Shown here: positions 1 to 4,971 of the stretch, piece by piece
Layout of the letters: every line of letters begins with the position of its first letter
Position numbering within the stretch: the first letter of the stretch is position 1
Assembly (NCBI GenBank): GCA_007126995.1
Contig: SLAD01000226.1
Coordinates: 1-5,149 of the forward strand
Length of the DNA stretch: 5,149 nucleotides
Origin: Kiritimatiellia bacterium
Lineage (GTDB): Bacteria > Verrucomicrobiota > Kiritimatiellia > SLAD01
Direction of reading: 5' to 3'
Made by a program: the position numbers and the translations under genes
The notes under the pieces: generated by a model
What the model was told of the DNA's origin: nothing
The model's input: only the letters and a program-made list of their open reading frames with translations
Databases searched by the model: none

Positions 1-2
1 AT

Positions 3-1760
3 TTGTTGCGGGTGCGGCGCGTGAAGCCGAAATCCATTCTGGTGTGCTGTTTCAATCATAAAGCCGCGGTGGAATTGCGGCGGCGCCTGAACGAACTGGC
101 GGGCGCCGATGCGCGCGGCGTTACCGTACAGACCTATCACAGCCTCGCGTTGCGCTTGTTGGGCCGATCCTGTGTGGCGGGGGATGGCGCGGAGCCGGAC
201 TTCGATCAGCTCATCAAAGATGCCGTGGCTGTTCTGAAGGGAAAGATCGTGCCGGACGGAATGGAGGCCGACGAAGTGCGTGACCGGTTGTTGGCCGGCT
301 ACGAACACATACTCGTGGACGAGTATCAGGATATTGACGAGCCACAGTATGAACTGATCAGCGCGATTGCGGGCCGCAGCTTGGAGGAGGAGCGGAAACT
401 CAATATCCTGGCCGTGGGCGATGACGATCAAAATATCTACACCTTCCGCGGCGCCAACGTCTCCTTCATCAAGCGCTTTGAGACCGACTACGATGCCGAG
501 GTGGCGTACCTGACCGAAAACTACCGCTCCACGCGCTATATCATCGAGGCGGCAAACCAATTAATTGAGCACAACCGTGATCGCATGAAGACCGATCATC
601 CCATTCGTATCAACGAGGCGCGGGCCCTGTTGCCTCCGGGTGGTGCTTTCGGCGCGCAGTGCACGGAGACGCGGGGCCGCGTCGTGATTGGCCAGGTGCG
701 CGATGCGGCGAGCCAGGCGGAAGCCGTGCTGGATCGGATTGAAGCGCTGCGCGCGCAGGGGGTAAAGGATTGGGGCGCGTTTGCCGTCCTTTCGCGCCAT
801 CGTGCCGATCTTGTCTATGTCCGCGCGATCGCAGAGGCGCGCGGTATTCCGGTGGCGTGGCCGTTGGAGCATAAACAGATTCCGCCCTTGCACCGCTTCC
901 GGGATATCCGCGCGGTGATGGATGATTGGCGGGCGGAGCCGCTCGCCGGCATTACGGCGGATCAAGCGCTGGCCACCGTCGTGGAGGCGCGCGCAGCGCG
1001 ACCGAATTCACCTTGGTTGGATTTGCTCGAAACCGTCGTGCAGGATTGGAAGCTTGAAGTCGGCGCGGGATCGGTGACACGGGCGGCGCTGTTGGATCAC
1101 GTGTATGAGTCGCTGATGCAGCGACGCCGGGATGAACAGTGGGGACAGGGGGTATGGCTCAACACCGTGCACGCGGCCAAGGGCACCGAGTTCCCGCACG
1201 TCTGCCTGTGCGGGGCATGGGGTGCGGCGAATCCGCGCGAGCAGGAAGAGGAGCGCCGCGTCTTTTATGTTGGCTGCACCCGCGCCCGGGAAACCTTGAC
1301 GATCTTTCATCGAGCGGACCGGCCTAGCCCGTTTGTTGGCGAGTGTAGGGGCTCTGCTACCATTGAGCGGGACCATACCCGTCATCCACCGCCCGTGCCC
1401 GTCGCGTTGTACACGGCACACGTCACCCCGTTGGAAGATTTCTATATCGATTATGCCGGGCGTCATGCCCCCGGTGACAAGATCCACGCGAATCTTGCAA
1501 AGCTACAATCCGGGCACACCCTCTACTTCAAAATGGATAAGGATCGTATCGCGCTCCGCACCCAGGCCGGAGCCACCGTCGCCATGTTCTCGGAAAGTGG
1601 CACGCGCAAGTGGCTGCCCGACCTTCATCGGATCATGGATATCAAAGTCCTCACGAACTACGTCCGCTACCGCACCGACGTACAAGAACCCAACTACGCC
1701 GCGCGCATCGCCGTCGACCGATGGGAAATCCCGCTTTGCGAAATTTGTTGCCGAACCTGA
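3..1760 (+). CDS. UvrD/Rep-type superfamily 1 DNA helicase, C-terminal part (5' end outside window)
   Basis: ATP-driven 3'-5' DNA helicase, probably in DNA repair or recombination. The frame is open from the left edge, so the start at 3 is arbitrary and the Walker A motif lies upstream. Counting from position 3, visible motifs are Ia (about residues 12-28, CFNHKAAVELRRRL), Ib (TYHSLALRLLG, 44-54), the Walker B box VDEYQD (105-110, catalytic D106/E107), motif III GDDDQNIYTFRGA (139-151), motif IV TENYRST (171-177), motif V TVHAAKGTEF (388-397) and motif VI VFYVGCTRAR (420-429). All ATPase motifs after Walker A are intact, so the protein is probably active. The roughly 130-residue tail (EDFYIDYAGR..., ending near DRWEIPL) resembles, from memory, the end of large proteins in which a RecQ helicase is fused to a UvrD-like one; the upstream part would decide this. 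The ending WEIPLCEICCR fits that family's usual terminus, so the stop is likely natural. Confidence 0.93.
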   Translation: MLRVRRVKPKSILVCCFNHKAAVELRRRLNELAGADARGVTVQTYHSLALRLLGRSCVAGDGAEPDFDQLIKDAVAVLKGKIVPDGMEADEVRDRLLAGYEHILVDEYQDIDEPQYELISAIAGRSLEEERKLNILAVGDDDQNIYTFRGANVSFIKRFETDYDAEVAYLTENYRSTRYIIEAANQLIEHNRDRMKTDHPIRINEARALLPPGGAFGAQCTETRGRVVIGQVRDAASQAEAVLDRIEALRAQGVKDWGAFAVLSRHRADLVYVRAIAEARGIPVAWPLEHKQIPPLHRFRDIRAVMDDWRAEPLAGITADQALATVVEARAARPNSPWLDLLETVVQDWKLEVGAGSVTRAALLDHVYESLMQRRRDEQWGQGVWLNTVHAAKGTEFPHVCLCGAWGAANPREQEEERRVFYVGCTRARETLTIFHRADRPSPFVGECRGSATIERDHTRHPPPVPVALYTAHVTPLEDFYIDYAGRHAPGDKIHANLAKLQSGHTLYFKMDKDRIALRTQAGATVAMFSESGTRKWLPDLHRIMDIKVLTNYVRYRTDVQEPNYAARIAVDRWEIPLCEICCRT

Positions 1761-1834
1761 ACACGGGGCGAAGCTGCGCTACGATTTTCCAACGATTGGT
1801 GCCCCCGACAAAAGTCTCGCGCAGTATCACGGCG

Positions 1835-1937
1835 TCGCAGAGCTGCCGCCTCCGCCAAGGCTACGGCGTGCCAAGCCGCCCTCCAGCTTCGGACTTAAGG
1901 TGTCTTTTGAGTGTCTCCACTGGAGGGAGCTCTGCGA
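1835..1937. repeat. Imperfect inverted repeat (possible hairpin or REPIN-like unit)
   Basis: The left arm TCGCAGAGCTGCCGCC (1835-1850) matches the reverse complement of 1922-1937 (TCGCAGAGCTCCCTCC) at 14 of 16 positions. A nested pair, CCCTCCAG at 1879-1886 with CTGGAGGG at 1920-1927, competes with the outer stem, so two alternative folds are possible. The spacer also carries GTGTCT twice (around 1901 and 1911). It lies about 75 bp after the helicase stop and could stabilise or end that transcript, but there is no T-run. Its resemblance in layout to the doublet at 2105-2204 suggests a dispersed repeat; this is inference. Confidence 0.6.
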
Positions 1938-2005
1938 GACCGTAATCCTGACTTTTGTCGGTGATGTCAACGATTGGAAACGAGTAAGCGCGGGGCGGGG
2001 GCAAT

Positions 2006-2023
2006 AATAGCTTATAAGCTATT
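2006..2023. promoter_or_regulatory. Perfect 18-bp palindrome, copy 1 (possible operator)
   Basis: AATAGCTTATAAGCTATT is exactly its own reverse complement. An A+T-rich, perfectly symmetric site of this size is typical of binding sites for dimeric helix-turn-helix or ribbon-helix-helix repressors. The core is repeated at 2049-2064. The core TTATAA also looks like a -10 region on either strand, so a bound protein could block a promoter. No regulator gene is adjacent, so its owner is unknown. Confidence 0.6.
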
Positions 2024-2048
2024 GCTCCGTTGTTAAGGGAGAGCGGTG

Positions 2049-2064
2049 ATAGCTTATAAGCTAT
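2049..2064. promoter_or_regulatory. Perfect 16-bp palindrome, copy 2 (possible operator)
   Basis: ATAGCTTATAAGCTAT repeats the core of the palindrome at 2006-2023 with no mismatch. The two symmetry centres are 42 bp apart, close to four turns of B-DNA, so bound dimers would face the same side of the helix. The sequence between the copies is GC-richer and unrelated. A TTGTTA at 2030-2035 could serve as a weak -35 for a -10 inside this copy, but the spacing is long. Confidence 0.6.
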
Positions 2065-2104
2065 TAAGCGCATTCACAGGCTCGCTAACCCCAGCATTTG
2101 TCAT

Positions 2105-2204
2105 CCAAAGCGCGGTCGAGCCCGCGCACTCCAAATTGCCCTCGCCACAAACCGCTTGCCGCGCATCCACCCACATGGAGTGCGGCGGCTTGACGCCGCT
2201 TTGG
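2105..2204. repeat. REPIN-like doublet: two inverted 29-bp arms, each a hairpin
   Basis: The arm at 2105-2133 and the reverse complement of 2176-2204 share 24 of 29 positions, both running CCAAAGCG...GCACTCCA. Each arm folds on its own with a 6-bp stem and a 6-base loop: GCGCGG/CCGCGC at 2110-2127 and GCGGCG/CGCCGC at 2182-2199. Four of the five differences between arms are two compensated base pairs (C-G exchanged for G-C and the reverse); the fifth lies in the loop. A 100-bp head-to-head pair of short palindromes is the layout of REPIN elements, which RAYT transposases mobilise. The usual REP tetranucleotide GTAG is not evident, and no transposase gene is in the window. Confidence 0.65.
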
Positions 2205-2238
2205 ACAGGCCCCGCTGTCGAGCCACCCCCCGAATAAT

Positions 2239-2249
2239 GCCTATAAGGC
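2239..2249. repeat. Short palindrome related to the twin palindromes
   Basis: GCCTATAAGGC has a 4-bp GCCT/AGGC stem around ATA and sits in the context AATGCCTATAAGGC, resembling the AATAGCTTATAAGC core of the sites at 2006-2064. It may be a diverged third site upstream of the antitoxin-like gene at 2370, or chance similarity. Confidence 0.3.
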
Positions 2250-2369
2250 TACCATTTGACGTCCCTCAAAGGTATAAGTGGTATGCCATTGGGTGATTCG
2301 AGTCCCATCCGGAAATAAGTGAGGCAAACAAGCGGAATCACGGCAATGTTATCGTTGAGGCTCGGAAGA

Positions 2370-2627
2370 ATGAATAGAATATCTAAAACAGCTAAAGAAT
2401 TTGATGCCCGACATGACGCCGGTAACGATATCTCGGAGTACATTGATACAAGCGCTATCCGGCGGCCCGGCTTGGAGGCTCGCCGTGTGAATCCGGATGT
2501 GCCAGTCCACATTCCCAATCAACTTACGGAAGAAACGCTTCGCAAGAGTCGCAGCGGCAAGGAGGTCGAAGAGTTTAGTTCCTTGGATGAGATGGTTGCG
2601 ACGAGTGTTCGGCGGATGGGCGATTAA
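2370..2627 (+). CDS. Orphan antitoxin-like protein, apparent chimera (CopG/BrnA-like head, RelB-like tail)
   Basis: 85-residue soluble protein. I chose ATG 2370 because the recognisable head begins there and GAGG lies at 2357-2360; an upstream in-frame ATG at 2319 would add an unlikely leader. Residues 5-41 (SKTAKEFDARHDAG, DISEYIDTSAIRRPGLE, ARRVN) match my recollection of the N-terminal half of CopG/BrnA-type antitoxins, which usually continue into a ribbon-helix-helix DNA-binding part. Here that part is missing. Instead residues 42-85 (PVHIPNQLTEETLRKS, GKEVEEFSSLDEM) resemble the toxin-binding tail of RelB/DinJ-type antitoxins. No BrnT- or RelE-like toxin gene follows. It may be an in-frame fusion left by deletion between two antitoxin genes, or an unusual natural antitoxin. 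That it is antitoxin-derived is fairly likely; that it functions is uncertain. Confidence 0.65.
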   Translation: MNRISKTAKEFDARHDAGNDISEYIDTSAIRRPGLEARRVNPDVPVHIPNQLTEETLRKSRSGKEVEEFSSLDEMVATSVRRMGD

Positions 2628-2697
2628 GGGTGAGGCGAACCACTTGGCCGCGCACCCTGGGTCGAGTCATTGACCCCGTTCGAGAAAGTGCAATTCG

Positions 2698-2928
2698 ATG
2701 AAAAGGCCGGAACAACCAACTTCATTTTGGAGTGGAGGGCAGGAAAGCCGCATGCAGTCCCTCAGAGATGAGGAGGCCAAGAAGCTGAATGAACTGCGCT
2801 CAAAACTGGACGAAAGAACCGAGCCAGCGCTTCGCGACCAGATTAAGCGCGAGATTACGGCCACCAAGAGAGCGTATAAGATAAAGAGGAAAGATGTTCA
2901 GGCATCGGTGTTCGTTAAGAGCACGTGA
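2698..2928 (+). CDS. Small charged coiled-coil protein, function unknown
   Basis: 76-residue hypothetical protein. Residues 1-19 (TSFWSGGQES) form a polar head. Residues 20-65 are almost entirely Glu, Lys, Arg, Asp, Leu and Ala in a helical pattern (SLRDEEAKKLNELRSKLDE, then LRDQIKREITATKRAYKIK), as expected for a helical hairpin or coiled coil. There is no signal peptide or membrane segment, so it should be cytoplasmic. A weak purine-rich GAGAAAG (2682-2688) precedes ATG 2698; ATG 2752 is a possible alternative start. The helical-hairpin design recalls small uncharacterised proteins of similar length in other bacteria, but I cannot name a family. It lies 70 bp after the antitoxin-like gene and could be co-transcribed with it. 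It does not look like a known toxin. Confidence 0.6.
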   Translation: MKRPEQPTSFWSGGQESRMQSLRDEEAKKLNELRSKLDERTEPALRDQIKREITATKRAYKIKRKDVQASVFVKST

Positions 2929-2947
2929 TGATCTCGGATCAAGTGCT

Positions 2948-2975
2948 TTGACAATGCCCACAGTCGTGCTACATT
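2948..2975 (+). promoter_or_regulatory. Sigma-70-type promoter of the RHH/PIN toxin-antitoxin operon
   Basis: A perfect -35 TTGACA (2948-2953) is followed after 16 bp by TACATT (2970-2975, four of six consensus bases), with an extended -10 TG at 2967-2968. The predicted start of transcription, about seven bases after the -10, is 2982-2983, which is the A of the antitoxin ATG. No Shine-Dalgarno sequence precedes that ATG, in agreement with a leaderless mRNA. Confidence 0.72.
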
Positions 2976-2983
2976 GTAATACA
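2970..2983. promoter_or_regulatory. Probable autoregulatory operator of the antitoxin (TACA/TGTA half-sites)
   Basis: Three alternating half-sites, TACA-T-TGTA-A-TACA, occur with a 5-bp period, giving two overlapping 9-bp palindromes. They cover the -10 box, the predicted transcription start and the first base of the antitoxin start codon. Ribbon-helix-helix antitoxins commonly bind short inverted half-sites in their own promoters, so the placement suits repression by the product of the gene that starts at 2983. Binding itself is inferred. Confidence 0.5.
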
Positions 2984-3198
2984 TGACAACATTAACCATC
3001 AGAATACCGGAAGAAATGCGGCGGGAGTTAAAGTCCCTGAGCAAGGCGGAGAACAAAGCCGTCAGCGATATCGTTCGCGAGTCGATACGTCGGCATGTGG
3101 CCTTGGAGCGCTTTCGCGCGCTGCGCAAGACAGTTCTACCCTACGCCGAAGCCCAAGGCATATTGACCGACGACGATGTGTTCCGGGCTTTAAAATGA
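2983..3198 (+). CDS. Ribbon-helix-helix (CopG-family) antitoxin
   Basis: 71-residue antitoxin that should neutralise the PIN toxin encoded immediately downstream and repress their shared promoter. Residues 2-9 (TTLTIRIP) form the DNA-contacting ribbon, 10-24 the first helix and 26-39 (AVSDIVRESIRRHV) the second helix of the RHH fold. Residues 40-71 (ERFRALRKTVLPYAEAQG, ILTDDDVFRALK) form the toxin-binding tail; the PYAEAQGILTDDDVF stretch is, from memory, characteristic of antitoxins paired with COG1569-type PIN proteins. Length is normal for the family and all parts are present. The start is fixed by the RHH ribbon and by the promoter, which places transcription initiation at or next to the ATG. 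The stop overlaps the toxin start as ATGA (3195-3198), so translation of the two is coupled. Confidence 0.9.
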   Translation: MTTLTIRIPEEMRRELKSLSKAENKAVSDIVRESIRRHVALERFRALRKTVLPYAEAQGILTDDDVFRALK

Positions 3199-3605
3199 GA
3201 GTCGTCATTGACGCCAATGTGTTGATTGCCGCTTATGCTGCCCGCGGCCTCTGCGAGGCTACCGTTGAGTTGTGCATCATCAACGATGACATAATCCTGA
3301 CTCAGGAAATCGTTGATGACCTTGCAGAGAAATTGATTAAGAAGATTAAACTGCCGACCATCAAGGTGGCGAACATCGTCGCCTATCTGAAGAACAACGC
3401 CCGTTTTGTAGAGCCCGCACGCATACCGCGAGATGCGTGTCGAGATCCAGATGACCTGAATGTCTTAGGAGCGTCCATAGCGGGAGAGGCTGAATGCATT
3501 ATAACGGGTGATGACGACCTCCTTTCCTTGCAGGTCTATGAAGGTGTTCCGATTGTTTCGCCAAGACAGTATTGGGAACGATTCAAGAAATCAGAAAGAA
3601 GATGA
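3195..3605 (+). CDS. PIN-domain ribonuclease toxin (COG1569/TIGR00305 type)
   Basis: 136-residue toxin, a probable Mg2+-dependent endoribonuclease that acts on cellular RNA when its antitoxin is depleted. The PIN acidic residues are present: D6 in VVIDANVLI, E38/D41/D42 in LTQEIVDDL, D84/D86/D87 in RDPDDLNVL and D106/D108 in IITGDDDLL. Spacing and length agree with the family described as 'putative toxin-antitoxin system toxin component, PIN family'. The active site looks intact, so the pair is likely functional. The start overlaps the antitoxin stop by 4 bp (ATGA), and the stop TGA (3603-3605) again overlaps an ATG at 3602. The operon is A+T-richer than the helicase, in keeping with horizontal acquisition. 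Confidence 0.9.
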   Translation: MRVVIDANVLIAAYAARGLCEATVELCIINDDIILTQEIVDDLAEKLIKKIKLPTIKVANIVAYLKNNARFVEPARIPRDACRDPDDLNVLGASIAGEAECIITGDDDLLSLQVYEGVPIVSPRQYWERFKKSERR

Positions 3606-3700
3606 CTAAGCGAGACGATAGAGAGAGCGGGCGATTGCTGATGGCGTCAGGTCCATCGTCCTTTCATCACGCGTCACCTCATGGATGGAGAACAGCATGA
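3602..3700 (+). CDS. Possible 32-residue micro-ORF linking PIN toxin and rpiB remnant
   Basis: The frame encodes 32 residues (MTKRDDRESGRLLMASGPSS then FHHASPHGWRTA). Its ATG overlaps the PIN stop as ATGA (3602-3605), and its TGA overlaps the rpiB start as ATGA (3697-3700). Only a purine-rich GAAAGAAG directly abuts the start, too close for a good ribosome site. I recognise no family. It may be spurious, a coupling leader, or a scrap of a deleted gene; the two exact overlaps are the only support. Confidence 0.25.
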   Translation: MTKRDDRESGRLLMASGPSSFHHASPHGWRTA

Positions 3701-3872
3701 AGAAAATCGCATTGGGAACGGACCATGCGGGTTATCGGTTAAAGGAGGCCGTCAAGCGGCACTTGGTGGCGAAAGGCTATGAGGTCAACGATTTCGGATC
3801 GTTGATATCTGGCTGAACACCAAGTTTGCCGGGGGTCGGCATCAAGCCAGAATTCAGAAAATTGAACCGTGA
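3697..3872 (+). pseudogene. rpiB: rpiB remnant: ribose-5-phosphate isomerase B with internal out-of-frame deletion
   Basis: Intact RpiB interconverts ribose 5-phosphate and ribulose 5-phosphate in the pentose phosphate pathway. From ATG 3697, after GGAG at 3687-3690, the first 35 codons read as a perfect RpiB head: MKKIALGTDHAGYRLKEA and later GYEVNDFGS, including the D9-H10 pair of the DHAG motif. The frame then stops at TGA 3814. From 3798, in another frame, the typical RpiB tail appears (IVDIWLNTKFAGGRHQARIQ) and ends at a natural stop, 3870-3872. The family is about 140-150 residues long, so roughly 80 codons are missing, including the catalytic Cys and the GTG loop. The lesion is a single deletion joining head to tail near 3795-3800. 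Enzyme activity is impossible from this copy; an assembly error is the main alternative. Confidence 0.85.
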
Positions 3873-3938
3873 ACAAGCCGGTGCGACACCTTCTCACTGT
3901 CTCGGAGCTCCGCGCCGAAAATAAACAAGGATAGGGCT

Positions 3939-4163
3939 ATGACGCACAACACCCATGACTTCCAGATTCAGAAGAACCGGCAGGTGCGTCGCGTGATGTT
4001 CGAGTGGGGTGCCGACTTGCAGAAGCCACATATGATCGACCACTTCAATATGATCAGCACGAGGGACGAAATGCGCACTCTTTTCACTCCATTGCTGCTA
4101 TTGAAGACATCGCTTATTTACAAGGTGCTGGATACCAGCGGAGAGGTTAGCCGTTCATGCTGA
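3939..4163 (+). CDS. Short protein with RraB-like segment, possibly truncated
   Basis: 74-residue protein. A strong AAGGA (3927-3931), 7 bases before ATG 3939, supports real translation. The stretch WGADLQKPHMIDHFNMISTR (residues 23-42) resembles the 'G-D-L-KP-IDH' pattern that I associate with RraB-type (ribonuclease E inhibitor-like) small proteins. Those are usually over 100 residues, while here the sequence after residue 45 (TPLLLLKTSLIYKVLDTSG) does not continue the pattern. A second frame over the same bases (around 4074-4150) encodes a more acidic, RraB-compatible AAIEDIAYLQGAGYQRRG, so a frameshift or small deletion near 4075-4090 is possible. The end overlaps the next gene by 7 bp. 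RraB assignment is tentative; that a gene starts here is well supported. Confidence 0.55.
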   Translation: MTHNTHDFQIQKNRQVRRVMFEWGADLQKPHMIDHFNMISTRDEMRTLFTPLLLLKTSLIYKVLDTSGEVSRSC

Positions 4164-4525
4164 AGTGGCTGGATCGATTGTGGGGGCGAATCCGCGCGGA
4201 CCCGGTTGACGCCGTGGAGGCCAGTCGAGAGGGATTGGTGATTCATTTTGAGGGCGAGTCGCGCACCTTGCCTTGGGAGCGTGTGGGCGCCATCGCGGTC
4301 CAGTTTGTGACGGGGTCGCCAGAGGCGCGGGACATTCATTATCTCTTCACGCTTCCCGAGCGAGAACTGCGCGTTTCATTGGCGACCCCGGGCATGAGCG
4401 AGTTCGTTACGCGTTTACAGCGCGTACCGGGATTTCAGCGGAGAACCCATGAGGATGCCGTACGGTACTGCGCGGATACGCCGGTTGTGATATGGAGAAA
4501 CCCGCAGCATTCGGTCCAAGGGTAG
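4157..4525 (+). CDS. Uncharacterised cytoplasmic protein, 122 residues
   Basis: No family name can be given. The protein begins MLKWLDRLWGRIRADPVDAV, continues with alternating hydrophobic stretches suggesting beta strands (GLVIHFEGESRTLPWERVGA, IAVQFVTG, IHYLFTLPERELRVSL), then a helix (MSEFVTRLQRVPGF) and an end with PVVIWRN. A strand-rich body closed by a helix followed by '-W-R' recalls small uncharacterised proteins with a 'LPGFD...CWR'-like ending and a possible PH-like fold; this is an impression, not a match. There is no signal peptide or convincing membrane span. GGAGAGG (4140-4146), 10 bases upstream, supports the ATG, and the 7-bp overlap with the preceding frame suggests coupled translation. 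The TfoX-like gene follows after 27 bp, so all three are probably one operon. Confidence 0.75.
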   Translation: MLKWLDRLWGRIRADPVDAVEASREGLVIHFEGESRTLPWERVGAIAVQFVTGSPEARDIHYLFTLPERELRVSLATPGMSEFVTRLQRVPGFQRRTHEDAVRYCADTPVVIWRNPQHSVQG

Positions 4526-4552
4526 CGGTGGATTCATGCGGAGGAGGTAGGA

Positions 4553-4897
4553 ATGGCAACAGATCAAGATTTGATCGACTTTATCGTGGACCAAATGGGC
4601 GATGCCGGACGCATTGCGTCACGCAAAATGTTTGGCGAGTATGCACTCTATTGTGACGACAAAGTCGTCGCACTCGTGTGTGACAACCAACTGTTCGTGA
4701 AACCCACCGAAAAGGGCAGAAACTATATTGGCGATGTTGTCGAGGCGCCACCCTATCCTGGCGCGAAGAACTACTTCCTGATTGAAGATCGCTTTGATGA
4801 TCGGGAATGGCTATCCGAATTGATCCGAATCACGGTCCAAGAGGTTCCGGCTACAAAACCGAAGAAATCCCGCACCAAGCGAGCCGCACGCCACTAG
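4553..4897 (+). CDS. TfoX/Sxy N-terminal domain protein
   Basis: 114-residue TfoX_N (PF04993-type) protein. Hallmarks are the helical start DQDLIDFIVDQMGD, the core RKMFGEYALYCDDKVVALVC (residues 24-43), NQLFVKPTEKGR (45-56), PPYPGAKNYFLIED and a closing helix DREWLSELIRITVQ. The length is that of the stand-alone N-terminal domain; the C-terminal helix-hairpin domain of full-length competence regulators Sxy/TfoX is absent. Such short paralogues are widespread and usually of unknown role, so a competence function should not be assumed. The extreme C-terminus (residues 102-114, KPKKSRTKRAARH) is strongly basic and could bind nucleic acid. The ribosome site GGAGGAGG (4540-4547), 5 bases before the ATG, is the strongest in the window, suggesting high expression. 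The gene ends convergently with the VapC remnant on the other strand. Confidence 0.9.
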   Translation: MATDQDLIDFIVDQMGDAGRIASRKMFGEYALYCDDKVVALVCDNQLFVKPTEKGRNYIGDVVEAPPYPGAKNYFLIEDRFDDREWLSELIRITVQEVPATKPKKSRTKRAARH

Positions 4898-4971
4898 CAT
4901 TCCGATAGGGGCGTGCGCACCCAACGGCTACGGGCTTTCTGAAATGGCGGGCAACGGGCGTGTGGTATGGA

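Larger units (their letters stand above)
1761..2369. other. Gene-free, repeat-rich intergenic segment
   Basis: About 600 bases with no convincing gene. Open frames here have low-complexity, Pro/Ser/Arg-rich translations and owe their length to GC-rich repeats. The segment instead holds an inverted repeat at 1835-1937, twin palindromes at 2006-2064, a REPIN-like doublet at 2105-2204 and a weaker palindrome at 2239-2249. I see no clear Rho-independent terminator after the helicase, although the 1835-1937 structure could act as a transcript-end hairpin. The last 120 bases before the antitoxin-like gene at 2370 are more A+T-rich and should contain its promoter, but no convincing -35/-10 pair stands out. 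Confidence 0.7.

Noticed and set aside
1731..1800. Possible frameshift at the helicase end: skipping one T near 1735-1737 would give PLAKFVAEPEH and a longer tail.
   Set aside because: The in-frame ending DRWEIPLCEICCR agrees better with the remembered terminus of this helicase family, and the alternative frame soon runs into the repeat with Pro/Arg-rich sequence.
1333..2007. Long + strand open frame over the helicase tail and the following repeat.
   Set aside because: Its first part is out of frame with the clear helicase and its composition (Ser/Pro/Arg-rich) is that of a shadow frame.
2030..2060. Promoter TTGTTA with a -10 inside the second palindrome.
   Set aside because: The best -10 (TATAAG) needs a 19-bp spacer and no gene follows closely.
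2046..2237. 63-codon open frame starting in the second palindrome.
   Set aside because: Start codon and first codons are the palindrome itself, the rest is the REPIN-like doublet; no ribosome site and no recognisable protein pattern.
4536..4550. Minigene ATG-CGG-AGG-AGG-TAG overlapping the ribosome site of the TfoX-like gene.
   Set aside because: The AGGAGG is explained by the Shine-Dalgarno; the preceding ATG has no ribosome site of its own.
4903..4916. GTGCGCAC palindrome with flanking G and C runs after the TfoX-like gene, as a terminator.
   Set aside because: The extended stem has mismatches and no T-run follows on either strand.
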